Of a stretch of DNA of 64,000 nt, positions 1-10,600 are shown piece after piece. The stretch spans positions 2,790,001-2,854,000 of the forward strand of contig NZ_PRDL01000001.1 in assembly GCF_015182315.1 (NCBI RefSeq). The letters run 5' to 3'. The position numbers were made by a program, and so were the translations under genes. Source of the DNA: Cellvibrio polysaccharolyticus (GTDB lineage Bacteria; Pseudomonadota; Gammaproteobacteria; Pseudomonadales; Cellvibrionaceae). The notes under the pieces are model-generated. The model ran no database searches. It was not told where the DNA came from and saw only the letters and a program-made list of their open reading frames with translations. Positions within the stretch are counted from its first letter, which is position 1. Each line of letters begins with the position of its first letter.

Positions 1-2044
1 CATAACCGTATTCAAACGCCAGTACCGCTTCTTCTGACAAATAAGAATCGTACAGATCAAACGCCGGCTGACCCTCTTTGACATTTTCCAAAGGGATATA
101 GCTGGAACCGTCTTTCTGGCTGTGAATGACGGCATGACGATGCGAGAAAGTACCACGCCCCACGTCCTGACCGGTCATGCGGACAAAGTGATCCTGCTCC
201 AGCAAGGTTGCGTAAGCAAGAGTTTCGGCCATACCCCAGTTAATAGGCAAGGCGCCGGCTGCCATCTTGCGACGGTCTTCGTAAATCTTCTCAACCTGCT
301 TCTGAATAACAATGCCATCCGGCACTTCACAGGTTTTGTTGGCAATGGCTTGTAACGCTTTCAGTTCGTAACCGGTATTCGCCGGGGTAGTCCAGGCATG
401 GCCAATATAGTTGGACCAATCGACAAACAGCGTACGATCCGGCTCGCTCACCAGCCCGCTGGCAACATATTCACCACGGTCCAGCGCAGCACGGTAGTCG
501 GTAGTCATCTGATCAGCGGTAGGCTGATCCAGCAAACCGGCCGCTACCAGCTTCTCGGCATAGAGGGTGCGGGTGGTTTTCTGGGCGCGAATGACTTTGT
601 ACATCAACGGCTGGGTTGCAGACGGCTCGTCAGTCTCGTTGTGACCACGACGACGGTAGCAAACCAGGTCAATAACTACGTCTTTCTTGAACTCGTAGCG
701 GTAGTCCATGGCCAATTGAGCTACAAACAGCACCGCATCCGGATCATCACCGTTAACGTGGAAGATCGGTGTTTCGATCATCTTGGCAACGTCGGTACAG
801 TATTCAGTCGAGCGGGCATCTTCACGCTTGCTGGTGGTAAAACCAACCTGGTTGTTGATCACCAGATGCAAGGTACCGCCGGTGCCATAAGCACGGGTCT
901 GGGACATCTGGAAGGTTTCCATCACCACGCCCTGACCGGCAAATGCAGCATCACCGTGAACAACAATCGGTACTACACCGGCACCGGTCTTGTCGTTACG
1001 ACGATCCTGACGAGCGCGTACCGAGCCTTCAACTACTGGCGATACGATTTCAAGGTGAGACGGGTTAAACGCCATGGCGATATGCAGTTCACCGCCCGGG
1101 GTCATCACGTTGGAAGAGAAACCCTGGTGGTACTTCACGTCACCGGACGTGTCTACCAGACGTTTGCCATCAAATTCGGCGAACAAATCGGATGGGCTTT
1201 TACCAAAAACGTTGACCAGGGTATTCAGACGGCCACGGTGTGCCATACCCAGCACAATTTCCTTGGCGCCGAAGGTGCCGGCACGCTTGACCAGCGCATC
1301 AACGAGGGGAATAAAGCTTTCACCACCTTCCAGACCGAAACGCTTGGTGCCCGGGTACTTGCTGTCCAGGTGGCGTTCAAGACCTTCAGCGGCCGTTAAA
1401 CGCTCAAGCACCGCAAGACGCTGCTCTTTGCTGAATTCGGGATTGGAACGAACGCTTTCAAGACGCTGCTGCAACCACTGTTTCTCGGCGAGATTGGTGA
1501 TGTGCATGATTTCCGGGCCAACATGGCCACAGTAGGTCTTTTCGAGCGCATCAATGATGTCGCGCAAGGAAGCTTCTTCCTTGCCGATAAATAATGTACC
1601 TGTCTGGAATACGGTATCCAGATCGGCAGAGGTCAGGCCATGAAACGCCAGATCCAGGTCGGGCACTTTTTCGCGCTGCATCAATCCCAGCGGATCAAGC
1701 TTCGCCTGCTGATGCCCGCGGAAACGGTAGGAGCTGATTAATTGAAGTACTTTGACCTGCTTGCGCTCGTGTTCAACGCTGACAGAGCCAGCCGCAGCAG
1801 GTGCTGCAACGGTGCGCACACGGGCTTTACCCAATTGTTCAAATTGGGCACGAATAACCGAATGCGGTGTATCCTGGGTTACAACCCCATTCACACGCGG
1901 CAGTTGTTCAAAGTAATTACGCCATTCCTCGGGAACGGAATTTGCGTCGTGTAAGTACTGGTCGTAGAGCTCTTCGACATAAGCAGCATTCCCACCGGAA
2001 ATGTGAGAAGTACTCCAAAATTGCTCCATGATGCTGTCTTGCAT
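1..2044 (-). CDS. sucA: 2-oxoglutarate dehydrogenase E1 component (3' end cut off)
   Basis: Thiamine-diphosphate-dependent E1 subunit of the 2-oxoglutarate dehydrogenase complex of the TCA cycle. The minus-strand reading frame is open from the ATG at 2044 to the window edge, giving 681 of the roughly 940 residues usual for the family. The N-terminus (MQDSIMEQFWSTSHISGGNA) is typical. Further in are YRFRGHQQAKLDPLG, the GMAHRGRLN segment, the HGDAAFAGQG segment and VCYRRRGHNETDEP of the ThDP region. A GGTGG Shine-Dalgarno lies just upstream of the start. It lies downstream of sdhB in the same direction, the usual sdhCDAB-sucAB order. sucB and lpd would be expected beyond the left edge. Confidence 0.97.
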   Translation of the reverse strand, partial: MQDSIMEQFWSTSHISGGNAAYVEELYDQYLHDANSVPEEWRNYFEQLPRVNGVVTQDTPHSVIRAQFEQLGKARVRTVAAPAAAGSVSVEHERKQVKVLQLISSYRFRGHQQAKLDPLGLMQREKVPDLDLAFHGLTSADLDTVFQTGTLFIGKEEASLRDIIDALEKTYCGHVGPEIMHITNLAEKQWLQQRLESVRSNPEFSKEQRLAVLERLTAAEGLERHLDSKYPGTKRFGLEGGESFIPLVDALVKRAGTFGAKEIVLGMAHRGRLNTLVNVFGKSPSDLFAEFDGKRLVDTSGDVKYHQGFSSNVMTPGGELHIAMAFNPSHLEIVSPVVEGSVRARQDRRNDKTGAGVVPIVVHGDAAFAGQGVVMETFQMSQTRAYGTGGTLHLVINNQVGFTTSKREDARSTEYCTDVAKMIETPIFHVNGDDPDAVLFVAQLAMDYRYEFKKDVVIDLVCYRRRGHNETDEPSATQPLMYKVIRAQKTTRTLYAEKLVAAGLLDQPTADQMTTDYRAALDRGEYVASGLVSEPDRTLFVDWSNYIGHAWTTPANTGYELKALQAIANKTCEVPDGIVIQKQVEKIYEDRRKMAAGALPINWGMAETLAYATLLEQDHFVRMTGQDVGRGTFSHRHAVIHSQKDGSSYIPLENVKEGQPAFDLYDSYLSEEAVLAFEYGY

Positions 2045-2286
2045 TCCACCCACCTTAATCACGGGGTTTCACCAGCAGTTCCCCTACGAGGACAACCGGT
2101 TCGGGACTGGCCCAACTACCCCTGCTATCAACTAGCCGTTAGCTACCATAACGCTCTCCACTTGTGGCGGTGAGCGCCGCTCACGTTGTTGTTTTACAAA
2201 AACAACAAACAAAAAGTATCACGTTTTCAGTCAGGGGTATCCCCTGACCGAGAGAATCTGCAATTTTTTAGCGTCTGCCAGATACA

Positions 2287-2312
2287 GAAAAGCGCCACCC
2301 CTAGGTAGCGCT
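2287..2312 (-). terminator. possible hairpin at the end of sdhB
   Basis: AGCGCCACC (2291-2299) pairs with GGTAGCGCT (2304-2312) apart from one mismatch, with a 4-nt loop. A short T-run follows on the minus strand. It overlaps the sdhB stop codon. The T-run is weak, so this may only attenuate between sdhB and sucA. Confidence 0.4.
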
Positions 2313-3005
2313 CTGTAACAGCATGTTACGAATATGGCCAATCGCCCTCGTCGGGTTTAACCCCTTCGGACACACCGCCACACAATTCTGGATACCATGG
2401 CAGCGGAATACGCTGAACGGATCATCCAGATTGGATAAACGTTTTTCAGTTGCCAGATCACGGCTGTCCGCCAGGAAGCGGTACGCCTGCAACAAGCCGG
2501 CCGGGCCGATGAACTTGTCAGGATTCCACCAGAAAGACGGGCAGCTGGTTGAGCAACAGGCACAAAGTATACACTCATACAGGCCATCAAGCTTCTCGCG
2601 ATCTTCCGGCGATTGCAAACGCTCAATCGCAGGAGCCGGCGTATCGTTTTGCAAATACGGCTCGATCTTCTTGTATTGATCGTAGAACTGGGTCATATCA
2701 ACCACCAGATCGCGGATCACTGGCAGGCCCGGCAAGGGGCGCAAGATCAGTTTGTTGTTTTTAACACACTCGGATAACGGCTTGATACACGCCAGGCCGT
2801 TTTTACCGTTGATGTTCATACCGTCAGAACCACAAACCCCTTCACGGCAGGAACGGCGATAAGCCAAACCTTCGTCCTGGGCTTTGAGCAATTCCAATAC
2901 GTCCAGAACCATCAGGTCTTTGCCCTGCGTGTCCAGTTCGTAGGTCTTCATGTAAGGCGCATTGTCCGTTTCCGGATTGTAGCGATAAACTTCGACTTTC
3001 AACAT
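2301..3005 (-). CDS. sdhB: succinate dehydrogenase iron-sulfur subunit
   Basis: Iron-sulfur subunit of complex II, passing electrons from the SdhA flavin to ubiquinone. It is 234 residues long, normal for the family. Ligands visible for the 2Fe-2S cluster are Cys53, Cys58, Asp61 and Cys73, within SCREGVCGSDG and GLAC; Asp at the third ligand position is as in the E. coli protein. The YECILCACCSTSCPSFWW segment and the later FRCHGIQNCVAVCPKGLNP segment supply the 4Fe-4S and 3Fe-4S clusters. It follows sdhA after an 18-nt gap and is the last gene of sdhCDAB. Confidence 0.98.
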   Translation of the reverse strand: MLKVEVYRYNPETDNAPYMKTYELDTQGKDLMVLDVLELLKAQDEGLAYRRSCREGVCGSDGMNINGKNGLACIKPLSECVKNNKLILRPLPGLPVIRDLVVDMTQFYDQYKKIEPYLQNDTPAPAIERLQSPEDREKLDGLYECILCACCSTSCPSFWWNPDKFIGPAGLLQAYRFLADSRDLATEKRLSNLDDPFSVFRCHGIQNCVAVCPKGLNPTRAIGHIRNMLLQSAT

Positions 3006-3023
3006 CTCTGCATTCTCCCCCGA

Positions 3024-4796
3024 TTAATAAGTACGAATTTTTGGCTCAAACGCTTCCATGGTGCGCGGTGAGAAATTCACAGCACGCTTGCTGACGCGTT
3101 TGTCGCCAGGGGAATAAATGGAATGACACAACCAGTTGGTGTCATCACGATCCTGATAGTCGTCACGGGCATGCGCACCGCGGGACTCTTTACGCTCTTC
3201 CGCGGCAATAGCAGTCGCTTCAGCCACTTCCAGCAGGTTTTGCAATTCCAGAGCTTCAATACGCGCTGTGTTGAACGCATTACTCTTGTCAGTAATAGAC
3301 ACATTTTCAATACGCTTGCGCAGTGCTGCCAACTCGGCAATACCCTTCTGCATGTATTCACCTTTACGGAATACACCGAAGTAGTTCTGCATGATGGTCT
3401 GCAACTCTTTACGCAGTACCGCAGCGCTTTCGCCGTCAGTAGAGGTATTGATTTTGTTCAGACGCGCCATGGCAGTATCAATATCAGCCGCTGTGGCTTC
3501 GCGCTGATCAATACCTTCACGCAAGGCTTTTTCGATGTAGAGACCGGCCGCACGACCAAACACCACCAGATCCAGCAGCGAGTTACCGCCCAGACGGTTG
3601 GCGCCGTGTACAGATACACAAGCCACTTCACCACAAGCAAACAGACCTTCGATGACAACATCATTACCGTCAGCATCAATTGTCAGCGCCTGACCATTAA
3701 CATTGGTCGGAACACCGCCCATCATGTAGTGACAGGTGGGGACTACCGGCACCGGAGCGTAAACCGGGTCAACGTGGGCAAAGGTACGCGACAGCTCACA
3801 AATACCTGGCAATTTGCTTTCCAGTACTTCTTCACCGAGGTGATCCAGCTTGAGCAGTACGTGATCCTTGTTCGGACCCACGCCACGACCCTCAAGAATT
3901 TCCATAACCATGGAACGGGCAACCACGTCACGACCGGCAAGGTCTTTGGCGTTGGGCGCATAACGCTCCATAAAGCGCTCACCTTCGGAGTTGATCAGGT
4001 AACCACCTTCACCACGACAACCTTCGGTGACCAGCACACCGGCACCGGCAATACCGGTCGGGTGGAACTGCCACATTTCGATATCCTGAACCGGGAAACC
4101 GGCGCGCAACGCCATACCGATACCGTCACCGGTATTGATGTGTGCATTGGTTGTGGAAGCGTAAATACGCCCTGCACCACCGGTAGCCAGAACAGTCGCC
4201 TTGGCTTTTACATAAACGGTTTCGCCGTCTTCGATGTTGATAGCGATAACGCCAACAACCGCGCCATCCTGGTTTTTCACCAGATCAACCGCAAACCACT
4301 CATTCAGGAAAACGGTTTTGTTTTTCAGGTTGCCCTGATAAAGGGTGTGCAACAAGGCGTGACCGGTACGGTCAGCCGCGGCACAGGTACGGGCAGCCTG
4401 ACCGCCCTTACCAAAATCTTTTGATTGACCACCGAATGGACGCTGATAGATACGGCCATTTTCGGTACGGGAGAAAGGCAAGCCCATGTGTTCCAGCTCA
4501 AACACCGCCTCAGGACCTACTGAACACATATATTCAATAGCATCCTGGTCGCCGATGTAGTCTGACCCTTTTACGGTGTCATACATATGCCAGCGCCAAT
4601 CGTCGTTCGGGTCAGCACTGGCGATTGCACAGGTAATACCGCCCTGCGCTGATACCGTGTGCGAACGGGTTGGAAATACTTTGGTAATTACCGCAGTCTT
4701 GTAACCGGACTGTGCCAGCTGCAGAGCGGCACGCATGCCCGCACCACCGCCACCAACGACGATACCGTCAAATGAAATTGTACGAATAGTAGCCAT
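3024..4796 (-). CDS. sdhA: succinate dehydrogenase flavoprotein subunit
   Basis: FAD-containing catalytic subunit that oxidises succinate to fumarate. Seen: the Rossmann motif VVGGGGAGMRAAL; TRSHTVSAQGGI, whose His46 is the expected covalent FAD attachment site; and the QFHPTGI and RGEGGYLIN substrate-site segments. I chose the ATG at 4796 (590 residues, MATIRTISFDGIV). The frame can be extended to a TTG at 4823, but that would overlap sdhD and has no better ribosome site. It begins 4 nt past the sdhD stop, so translation is probably coupled. Confidence 0.98.
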   Translation of the reverse strand: MATIRTISFDGIVVGGGGAGMRAALQLAQSGYKTAVITKVFPTRSHTVSAQGGITCAIASADPNDDWRWHMYDTVKGSDYIGDQDAIEYMCSVGPEAVFELEHMGLPFSRTENGRIYQRPFGGQSKDFGKGGQAARTCAAADRTGHALLHTLYQGNLKNKTVFLNEWFAVDLVKNQDGAVVGVIAINIEDGETVYVKAKATVLATGGAGRIYASTTNAHINTGDGIGMALRAGFPVQDIEMWQFHPTGIAGAGVLVTEGCRGEGGYLINSEGERFMERYAPNAKDLAGRDVVARSMVMEILEGRGVGPNKDHVLLKLDHLGEEVLESKLPGICELSRTFAHVDPVYAPVPVVPTCHYMMGGVPTNVNGQALTIDADGNDVVIEGLFACGEVACVSVHGANRLGGNSLLDLVVFGRAAGLYIEKALREGIDQREATAADIDTAMARLNKINTSTDGESAAVLRKELQTIMQNYFGVFRKGEYMQKGIAELAALRKRIENVSITDKSNAFNTARIEALELQNLLEVAEATAIAAEERKESRGAHARDDYQDRDDTNWLCHSIYSPGDKRVSKRAVNFSPRTMEAFEPKIRTY

Positions 4797-4800
4797 ACGC

Positions 4801-5169
4801 TTAGAGCCCCCAGAAAATTTCAATGCCCCAGACCAGATAGGTCGTGGCTACCAGACCAAGAGCAACCTGGCAAACAAGACGCATCCAGGTGGCTTTGGCG
4901 CCAAGCAAACGGTTGGTTAAATAGTCTGAAAGAACAGACCAGAGACCAATCCACGCATGGGCAAGAAATGAAATCAGGGCTACCAGGCTGAATACGCGCA
5001 TCCACAACTGATTGAACAGGTTGCTCCACTGGGCGTAATCAAGACCGGGATTTAAAAGAAGATAGGCGACAATGAAAACTGAATAAGCTGCAAGAGCGAC
5101 AGCACTGACGCGTTGAATAAGCCAATCGTAAAGGCCACTGCGACCAAAACTGGTTACTGCGGTTACCAT
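4801..5169 (-). CDS. sdhD: succinate dehydrogenase membrane anchor, small subunit
   Basis: Membrane anchor of complex II, with SdhC forming the quinone and heme b site. About 122 residues with three hydrophobic helices. It starts MVTAVTSFGRSGLYDWLIQR, like other SdhD proteins. Two in-frame ATGs occur, at 5175 and 5169. The AGGAG lies 7 nt from the second but only 1 nt from the first, so I chose 5169. The start overlaps the sdhC stop by 7 nt. The conserved HAWIGLWSV segment in the second helix holds the likely heme-side histidine. Confidence 0.95.
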   Translation of the reverse strand: MVTAVTSFGRSGLYDWLIQRVSAVALAAYSVFIVAYLLLNPGLDYAQWSNLFNQLWMRVFSLVALISFLAHAWIGLWSVLSDYLTNRLLGAKATWMRLVCQVALGLVATTYLVWGIEIFWGL

Positions 5170-5537
5170 ATCCATACTCCTGCAAGAATAATTGCGATGG
5201 CGGCTGCAACCACTGCAATAGTTGCTCCACGACGACCGCCTTTCAGCGACTCGCCAATACCAATATCCATAATAAGGTGACGAACACCCATAATCGTGTG
5301 ATACGCCAGCGCAGCGATAATGACCCAGACTACAAACTGAAACAGAGGATGGGACAGAGTATCTTTGGCGGCGGCAAAGCCTTCGGCGGAATCAAGACTG
5401 GCGTCAAGCAACCACATCAGAACGGCTACACCGGCAAACAGAAATACGCCGGAAACACGATGAAGAATGGAAACAATGGCATTAATAGGAAAATGGATCG
5501 TGGTAATTTCGAGATTGACAGGTCTTTTTTTGTTCAC
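5163..5537 (-). CDS. sdhC: succinate dehydrogenase cytochrome b556 subunit
   Basis: Membrane anchor of complex II, 124 residues with three transmembrane helices. Family signatures seen: RPVNLEITTIHFPINAIVSILHR near the N-terminus, including the quinone-site Ser/Arg segment, and AYHTIMGVRHLIMD with His80 as the expected heme b ligand. The start is a GTG at 5537, preceded by AAGGTGA at good spacing. It is the first gene of sdhCDAB, and its promoter must lie in the 545-nt gap it shares with the divergent gltA. Confidence 0.96.
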   Translation of the reverse strand: MNKKRPVNLEITTIHFPINAIVSILHRVSGVFLFAGVAVLMWLLDASLDSAEGFAAAKDTLSHPLFQFVVWVIIAALAYHTIMGVRHLIMDIGIGESLKGGRRGATIAVVAAAIAIILAGVWIW

Positions 5538-6082
5538 GGTTGATGGTCACCTTTATGCCCTGGGCGGGCAGGTTATCTGAATCTGCGAGGGGAGATGCCT
5601 GACGACAACAACGGCGCCAAAAGGTATAGCCCACCGCATCCTGCAAGTCGCGCAGCATTATAGAGAGTGGGCTTTCGAAATACAAACAAAATGCCAGATG
5701 TAAAAATCCTTATGGTCAGCGAATACAACCAGGTAAACGGTTACATGACCATTCCGTTTCGCACTGATTTTCCCCCTGAAAAGCCTGACGCTTTGCGAAC
5801 TCCGCAATTTGATGTAACCGTATTCATAAAAAGGTAAATTAATGCAAATAACGACACCCGAAACACCCATAATCATTTTTACCAATTCGTCAATGATTCA
5901 AAGCAAATAAGCGCAAACACCTATCGCCACCGCATCCAAGTCATCTATAATCCCGCTCGCAAACGGAACTACCACAATTTGACAATCATGATTCACGCTA
6001 TATAGTTGTGCCCCGTTTACCCATTGTGTCCTGGCCATTCTGCCAAGTACGTAAGCCCTTTTTGTAACTACAGGAGTCAGTA
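5538..6082. other. sdhC-gltA divergent intergenic region (545 nt)
   Basis: Shared upstream region of the sdh operon (leftward) and gltA (rightward). No convincing protein gene: the short open frames here lack ribosome sites and family resemblance. The only clear element I see is the gltA promoter at 5979-6006. The remainder is AT-rich and probably carries the sdhC promoter and any catabolite or redox regulator sites, which I could not identify by eye. Confidence 0.6.
5979..6006 (+). promoter_or_regulatory. sigma70-type promoter of gltA
   Basis: A perfect -35 TTGACA (5979-5984) and a 5/6 -10 TATAGT (6001-6006) are separated by 16 nt. The ATG of gltA is 76 nt past the -10. Orientation, spacing and the following AGGAG ribosome site fit the main gltA promoter. 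Confidence 0.7.
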
Positions 6083-7363
6083 ATGACTGACAGAAAAGCA
6101 CACTTAAAGGTTGACGGTTTAGATACCAGCATTGAACTTCCTATCTATGCCAGCTCTACCGGTCCTGACGTTATCGACGTTACCAGCATCACCAAAAACG
6201 GCTACTTCACCTTCGACCCCGGCTTCATGTCCACTGCCTCTTGTGAATCAAAAATCACATTTATTGATGGCGACGAAGGCATTCTGTTACACCGCGGCTA
6301 CCCCATCGAACAACTCGCAGTAAATTCCACTTTCCTTGAAACCTGTTACCTGCTGCTGAACGGCGAACTGCCCAACGAAGCGCAAAAACAGGAATTTATC
6401 ACCGCTGTTCGCAACAACTCCGCCGTCGACCCCTCCATTGCCAACCTGATCAGAACCTTCAAAAACGATGCCCACCCGATGGCCGTACTGTGCAGCGCCA
6501 CAGCCGCCCTCGCAGCCGTTTATAACGATCAGATTGACATCACCAAAGCGGAAGATCGCAAGCTGACTGCTTATCGCCTGATTGGCCAGATTCCGACACT
6601 GGCAGCGATGGTTTACAAGCACCTGAAAGGTGAAGAATTTATTGCCCCGGATAGCAGCCTCGACTACGCCGAGAACTATCTGCACATGACTTTTGGCAAA
6701 GCCGGTCAGGCCGCCAAAGTCAGCCAGGTTCTGGCAAAAGCCATGGACCGCATTTTTATTCTGCACGCAGACCATGAGCAAAATGCTTCTACATCTACTG
6801 TGCGCTTGTCCGGTTCTTCAGGCACCAACCCGTTTGCAGCCATCGCTGCCGGCATTTCCACCCTGTGGGGTCCGGCTCATGGCGGCGCTAACGAAGCGGT
6901 ACTCAACATGCTGACCGAGATCGGCACCGTTGAAAATATCGACAAGTTTGTTGCCAAAGCCAAAGACAAAAACGATGCGTTCCGCCTGATGGGCTTCGGT
7001 CACCGCGTTTACAAAAACTTTGACCCACGCGCCAAAGTGATGAAGCAAACCTGTGACGAAGTACTGGCCGAACTGGGTCTGGAAGGCGAACCACTGCTGG
7101 CTATCGCCAAACGCCTGGAGCAAATTGCTCTGGAAGATGATTACTTCATCTCCAAAAAGCTCTACCCGAACGTTGACTTCTACTCCGGCATTATCATGAA
7201 AGCGATTGGTATTCCGGCAGAAATGTTCACCGTTATCTTTGCTACCGGCCGTGCTGTTGGCTGGTACTCTCACTGGGACGAGATGGTTAGCACTTCGTAT
7301 AAAATTGGCCGTCCGCGTCAACTTTATACCGGCTACACCGAGCGTAACTACCCGACAAAATAA
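6083..7363 (+). CDS. gltA: citrate synthase (type II, hexameric class)
   Basis: Condenses oxaloacetate with acetyl-CoA to citrate, the entry step of the TCA cycle. It is 426 residues, the length of the NADH-regulated hexameric gammaproteobacterial enzyme. Catalytic segments seen: FILHADHEQNASTSTVRL and MGFGHRVYKNFDPRAK (active-site His residues), and VDFYSGIIMKAIGIP (catalytic Asp region). An N-terminal extension of about 50 residues, typical of this class, precedes the FDPGFMSTASCES segment. AGGAG lies 8 nt before the ATG. A strong terminator follows at 7391-7420, so it is probably monocistronic. Confidence 0.98.
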   Translation: MTDRKAHLKVDGLDTSIELPIYASSTGPDVIDVTSITKNGYFTFDPGFMSTASCESKITFIDGDEGILLHRGYPIEQLAVNSTFLETCYLLLNGELPNEAQKQEFITAVRNNSAVDPSIANLIRTFKNDAHPMAVLCSATAALAAVYNDQIDITKAEDRKLTAYRLIGQIPTLAAMVYKHLKGEEFIAPDSSLDYAENYLHMTFGKAGQAAKVSQVLAKAMDRIFILHADHEQNASTSTVRLSGSSGTNPFAAIAAGISTLWGPAHGGANEAVLNMLTEIGTVENIDKFVAKAKDKNDAFRLMGFGHRVYKNFDPRAKVMKQTCDEVLAELGLEGEPLLAIAKRLEQIALEDDYFISKKLYPNVDFYSGIIMKAIGIPAEMFTVIFATGRAVGWYSHWDEMVSTSYKIGRPRQLYTGYTERNYPTK

Positions 7364-7390
7364 TCCGGCTACCGGGTTATTGCGACGTAA

Positions 7391-7420
7391 AAAGGGCTGC
7401 ATTGGCAGCCCTTTTTTATT
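7391..7420 (+). terminator. rho-independent terminator of gltA
   Basis: Ten-base-pair stem AAAGGGCTGC (7391-7400) with GCAGCCCTTT (7405-7414), loop ATTG, followed by a T-rich tail. It lies 28 nt after the gltA stop codon. Confidence 0.9.
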
Positions 7421-7612
7421 CATTCGCTTTCCCGGCTGACGTCTGCCACCCGCTATTATCCCCCCCACCGTCTCCGGCGTTAAATCACACATCCGAAGCG
7501 CGATTGGCGCCACAGCATTTCCGCCCCGGCGGCGCTATAATTTTCCTGTTTAATTGCCTGTGACATTTCTTTTTTGTAATCCCGATAGAATCACAACAAC
7601 ATGGAGTTGGGT

Positions 7613-10600
7613 ATGTTCCGCTTTGTACTGTATCTGGTTGCTTCCATCCTGATGTCGGCATCGGCTCTGGCCGCTCCCGCTGACAATACTCCCCCGCCAT
7701 TACAACCCTGGACCAGCTGGGTATTGGAAAAGCACCCCGACATTCAATGTCCTTTTTTATACAACAGCGGCCAGCGCCACTGCCTTTACCCGAGCGCTTT
7801 GCGCCTTGAAGCCAACGCCACCGGCGCCACCTTTACTTATGAGGTGGAGTTGTATCGCGCGGGTTGGGTGCAGTTACCCGGCAACGATGATTTCTGGCCA
7901 ACCCAGGTGCGCAACCAGACCCAACCAGTCAGTGTGCGCCGCCAGGAGCAACAACCGCAGGCATGGCTTGACGCCGGCAAACACCAGCTGAGTGGCAGCT
8001 TTCAGTGGAGCGCCCTGCCGCGCTCAATCACCATTCCTGCCGCCTCCGGTATTTTACAGGTGCGTGTCGAGGGGCAAACCATCCTGTCACCGGAAGTTGA
8101 TCGTGAGCAGCAGTTGTGGCTAAGCGAATCGCAGCAGGAGCCTTCCGCCACGGTCACAGATAATCTGGACATCCGGGTTTTCCGTCTGCTGGATGACGAT
8201 ATTCCGCTCACCGCAACCACCCGACTGGAGTTAAATGTGAGTGGCCGCGAACGGGAAGTTCTTCTCGGGCCTTTGTTGTTATCAGGTTTCGCACCGCAGC
8301 GGCTGGACACCAGCCTGCCAGCAAAGCTGGAAGACGATGGCAGCCTGCGCATTCAGGTAAAACCGGGGCGTCACATTGTAACGCTGATTGCGCATCAGTT
8401 GTCCGCCACACCCACCCTGACGTTTACACCCACTAATGAATCCTGGCCCGCTCAGGAAGTCTGGGTTTTTGCAGCGCACCGCGATTTGCGCACGGTACAA
8501 CTTCAAGGCGCATCATCTATTGACCCGTCGCAAACCGGCTTGCCAACAGAATGGCAACAACTGCCTGCCTATCTTGTTACTGCAGAAACACGCATTACGC
8601 TGGAAGAATTACAGCGTGGCAGCATGGCTGCCAGTGCCAACCAGCTCAGCCTGCAAAAAGATTTATGGCTGGATTTCAGTGGTAAAGGATTTACCGTGAG
8701 AGACATTATTCGCGGAAATTTTTCCGGCACATCACGCCTCGATAGCCTCGCGCCCTATCAACCCGGCAGCGCCGTGCTGAACGGTGAACCGCAAGTCATT
8801 ACGCATTTAAACGGGGTTGAAAACTCCAACGGCGGCATTGAAATTCGGGAGCGCAACCCGGAGTTAATCGCACTCAGTCGACTGGAAACCACCGGTGAAT
8901 TTCCGGTAAGCGGCTGGCAACAGGATTTCAGTCGCATTGATGCTCGCCTGCACTTATCGCCCGGCTGGTCGCTGATTAATGCCAGCGGCGTCAGCCAGAT
9001 TTCCGGTAGCTGGGTTTCAAAATGGTCACTGTGGGATATTTTTCTGGTGTTGATTATCACCGTTACTTTGGCGCGTCTCACATCACCCTGGATTGGCGCA
9101 CTGGCGCTGGCAACGCTGCTGCTGGTTTACCATCGCGTTAACGCCCCGGTTTTTATCTGGCTCAATATCGCCGCCGCGCTGGCATTATTGCCCCTCGTCA
9201 CCGGTCAATTCAGAAAATTCTTACACGGCTACAACCTGTTCAGCTTTGCTCTGCTGGCCTTAATTTGTTTACCTTTCGCCGTTAACGAAGCCCGTCAGTT
9301 TTTTTATCCGCAACTCGACATGCCCTACCGAAATATTTCCCAACCGGATTACGCCCATGAGCCACCACCGGTGGCCGCAAGTGCTTACGATGAACCCGTG
9401 GCCGTAGCAGAAAGCGCCATGATGATGACACGCAGCCTGGCGTCCCCGGCGCCCATGAAAGAAAGCAGCAATAAAATACCTTTGTCACAACAATATGACC
9501 CGGCACAGCAAACTCAAACCGGCCCTGGCTTGCCCCAGTGGCAATGGCAAGTGGTCAATCTTTCCTGGAGCGGCCCGGTTATTAGCAGCGATACGACGCG
9601 GCTGTATCTGGTATCGCCACTGCTCAATCGCTTTGGTCATTTGCTCAGCGCATTATTGCCGCTGTTGTTAGGCGGCATTTTGCTCAAGCGCTCGATGCCC
9701 GCAGCGATTGCATTGGCATCGCGATTAAAACTGCACCGCGTCGCTACGGCCCTGGCTCCGGTGCTGCTAGGCGGCCTGCTGGTGCTGCAACCGGAACCCG
9801 CCACGGCAAATACGGTGATCATTGATAAGGAATTATTAAGCGAACTGGAAAGCAGGCTCACGAAATCACCGACTTGCCTGCCGGATTGCGCGAGCATTGA
9901 ATCCGGCACCTTGCAGATCACCAACAATCAACTGAATTTACGTCTGACAGTCCATGCTGCGGATGTCATCGCCTTTCCTTTGCCCTCGCAAGCCGGACAA
10001 TGGCGGCCTGACCGCGTCAGTATCAATGGCCAGCCTGCAGCATTAACTTACAGCGATAACCAACAATTACTGACGGTTTTAACCGCTGGCACACAGGTTA
10101 TCGACCTGCAGGTTTCGCTGGAAAAACGCGATGAAATCACCCTGCAATTTCCGCTGCCGGCTCATAACCTGCAATACGACATTGAGGGCTGGCAAATTGC
10201 CGGCAATCGTTCGCGCAGCACTACCGCCAGCAGCTTGCAACTCACGCGCGATATAGCGCCGTCCGATTCTGCCACCACCGAAGAGCGCCTCACACCCGGA
10301 CGCATTGCACCCTTTGTACAAGTCACCCGCACCCTCAATCTCGGGTTGGAATGGACAGTCATTACCCATGTACAACGGGTTGCACCGGCACAGGGTGTTA
10401 TTAATCTTGAAATTCCTTTACTGGCTGGCGAATCACCGGTATCCGGTGAAGCAACAGCCGATGGAAAAATGGCTGTGCGCCTGGGTGCCGAGGCACAAAC
10501 AGCACGCTGGGAATCGGTGCTGAAAATTACCGATCAAATACAATTGCAGGCACCCACCTCTGTGCCCTGGACGGAAGTATGGCAATTGCAAAGTTCGCCG

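Noticed and set aside
398..1399. 333-codon plus-strand frame opposite sucA
   Set aside because: Antisense shadow of sucA, whose own frame reads continuously with all E1 motifs.
3123..4424. Long open frame of 433 codons opposite sdhA
   Set aside because: It is a complementary-strand shadow of a clearly identified sdhA, with Thr/Val/Gly-rich low-sense translation and no ribosome site.
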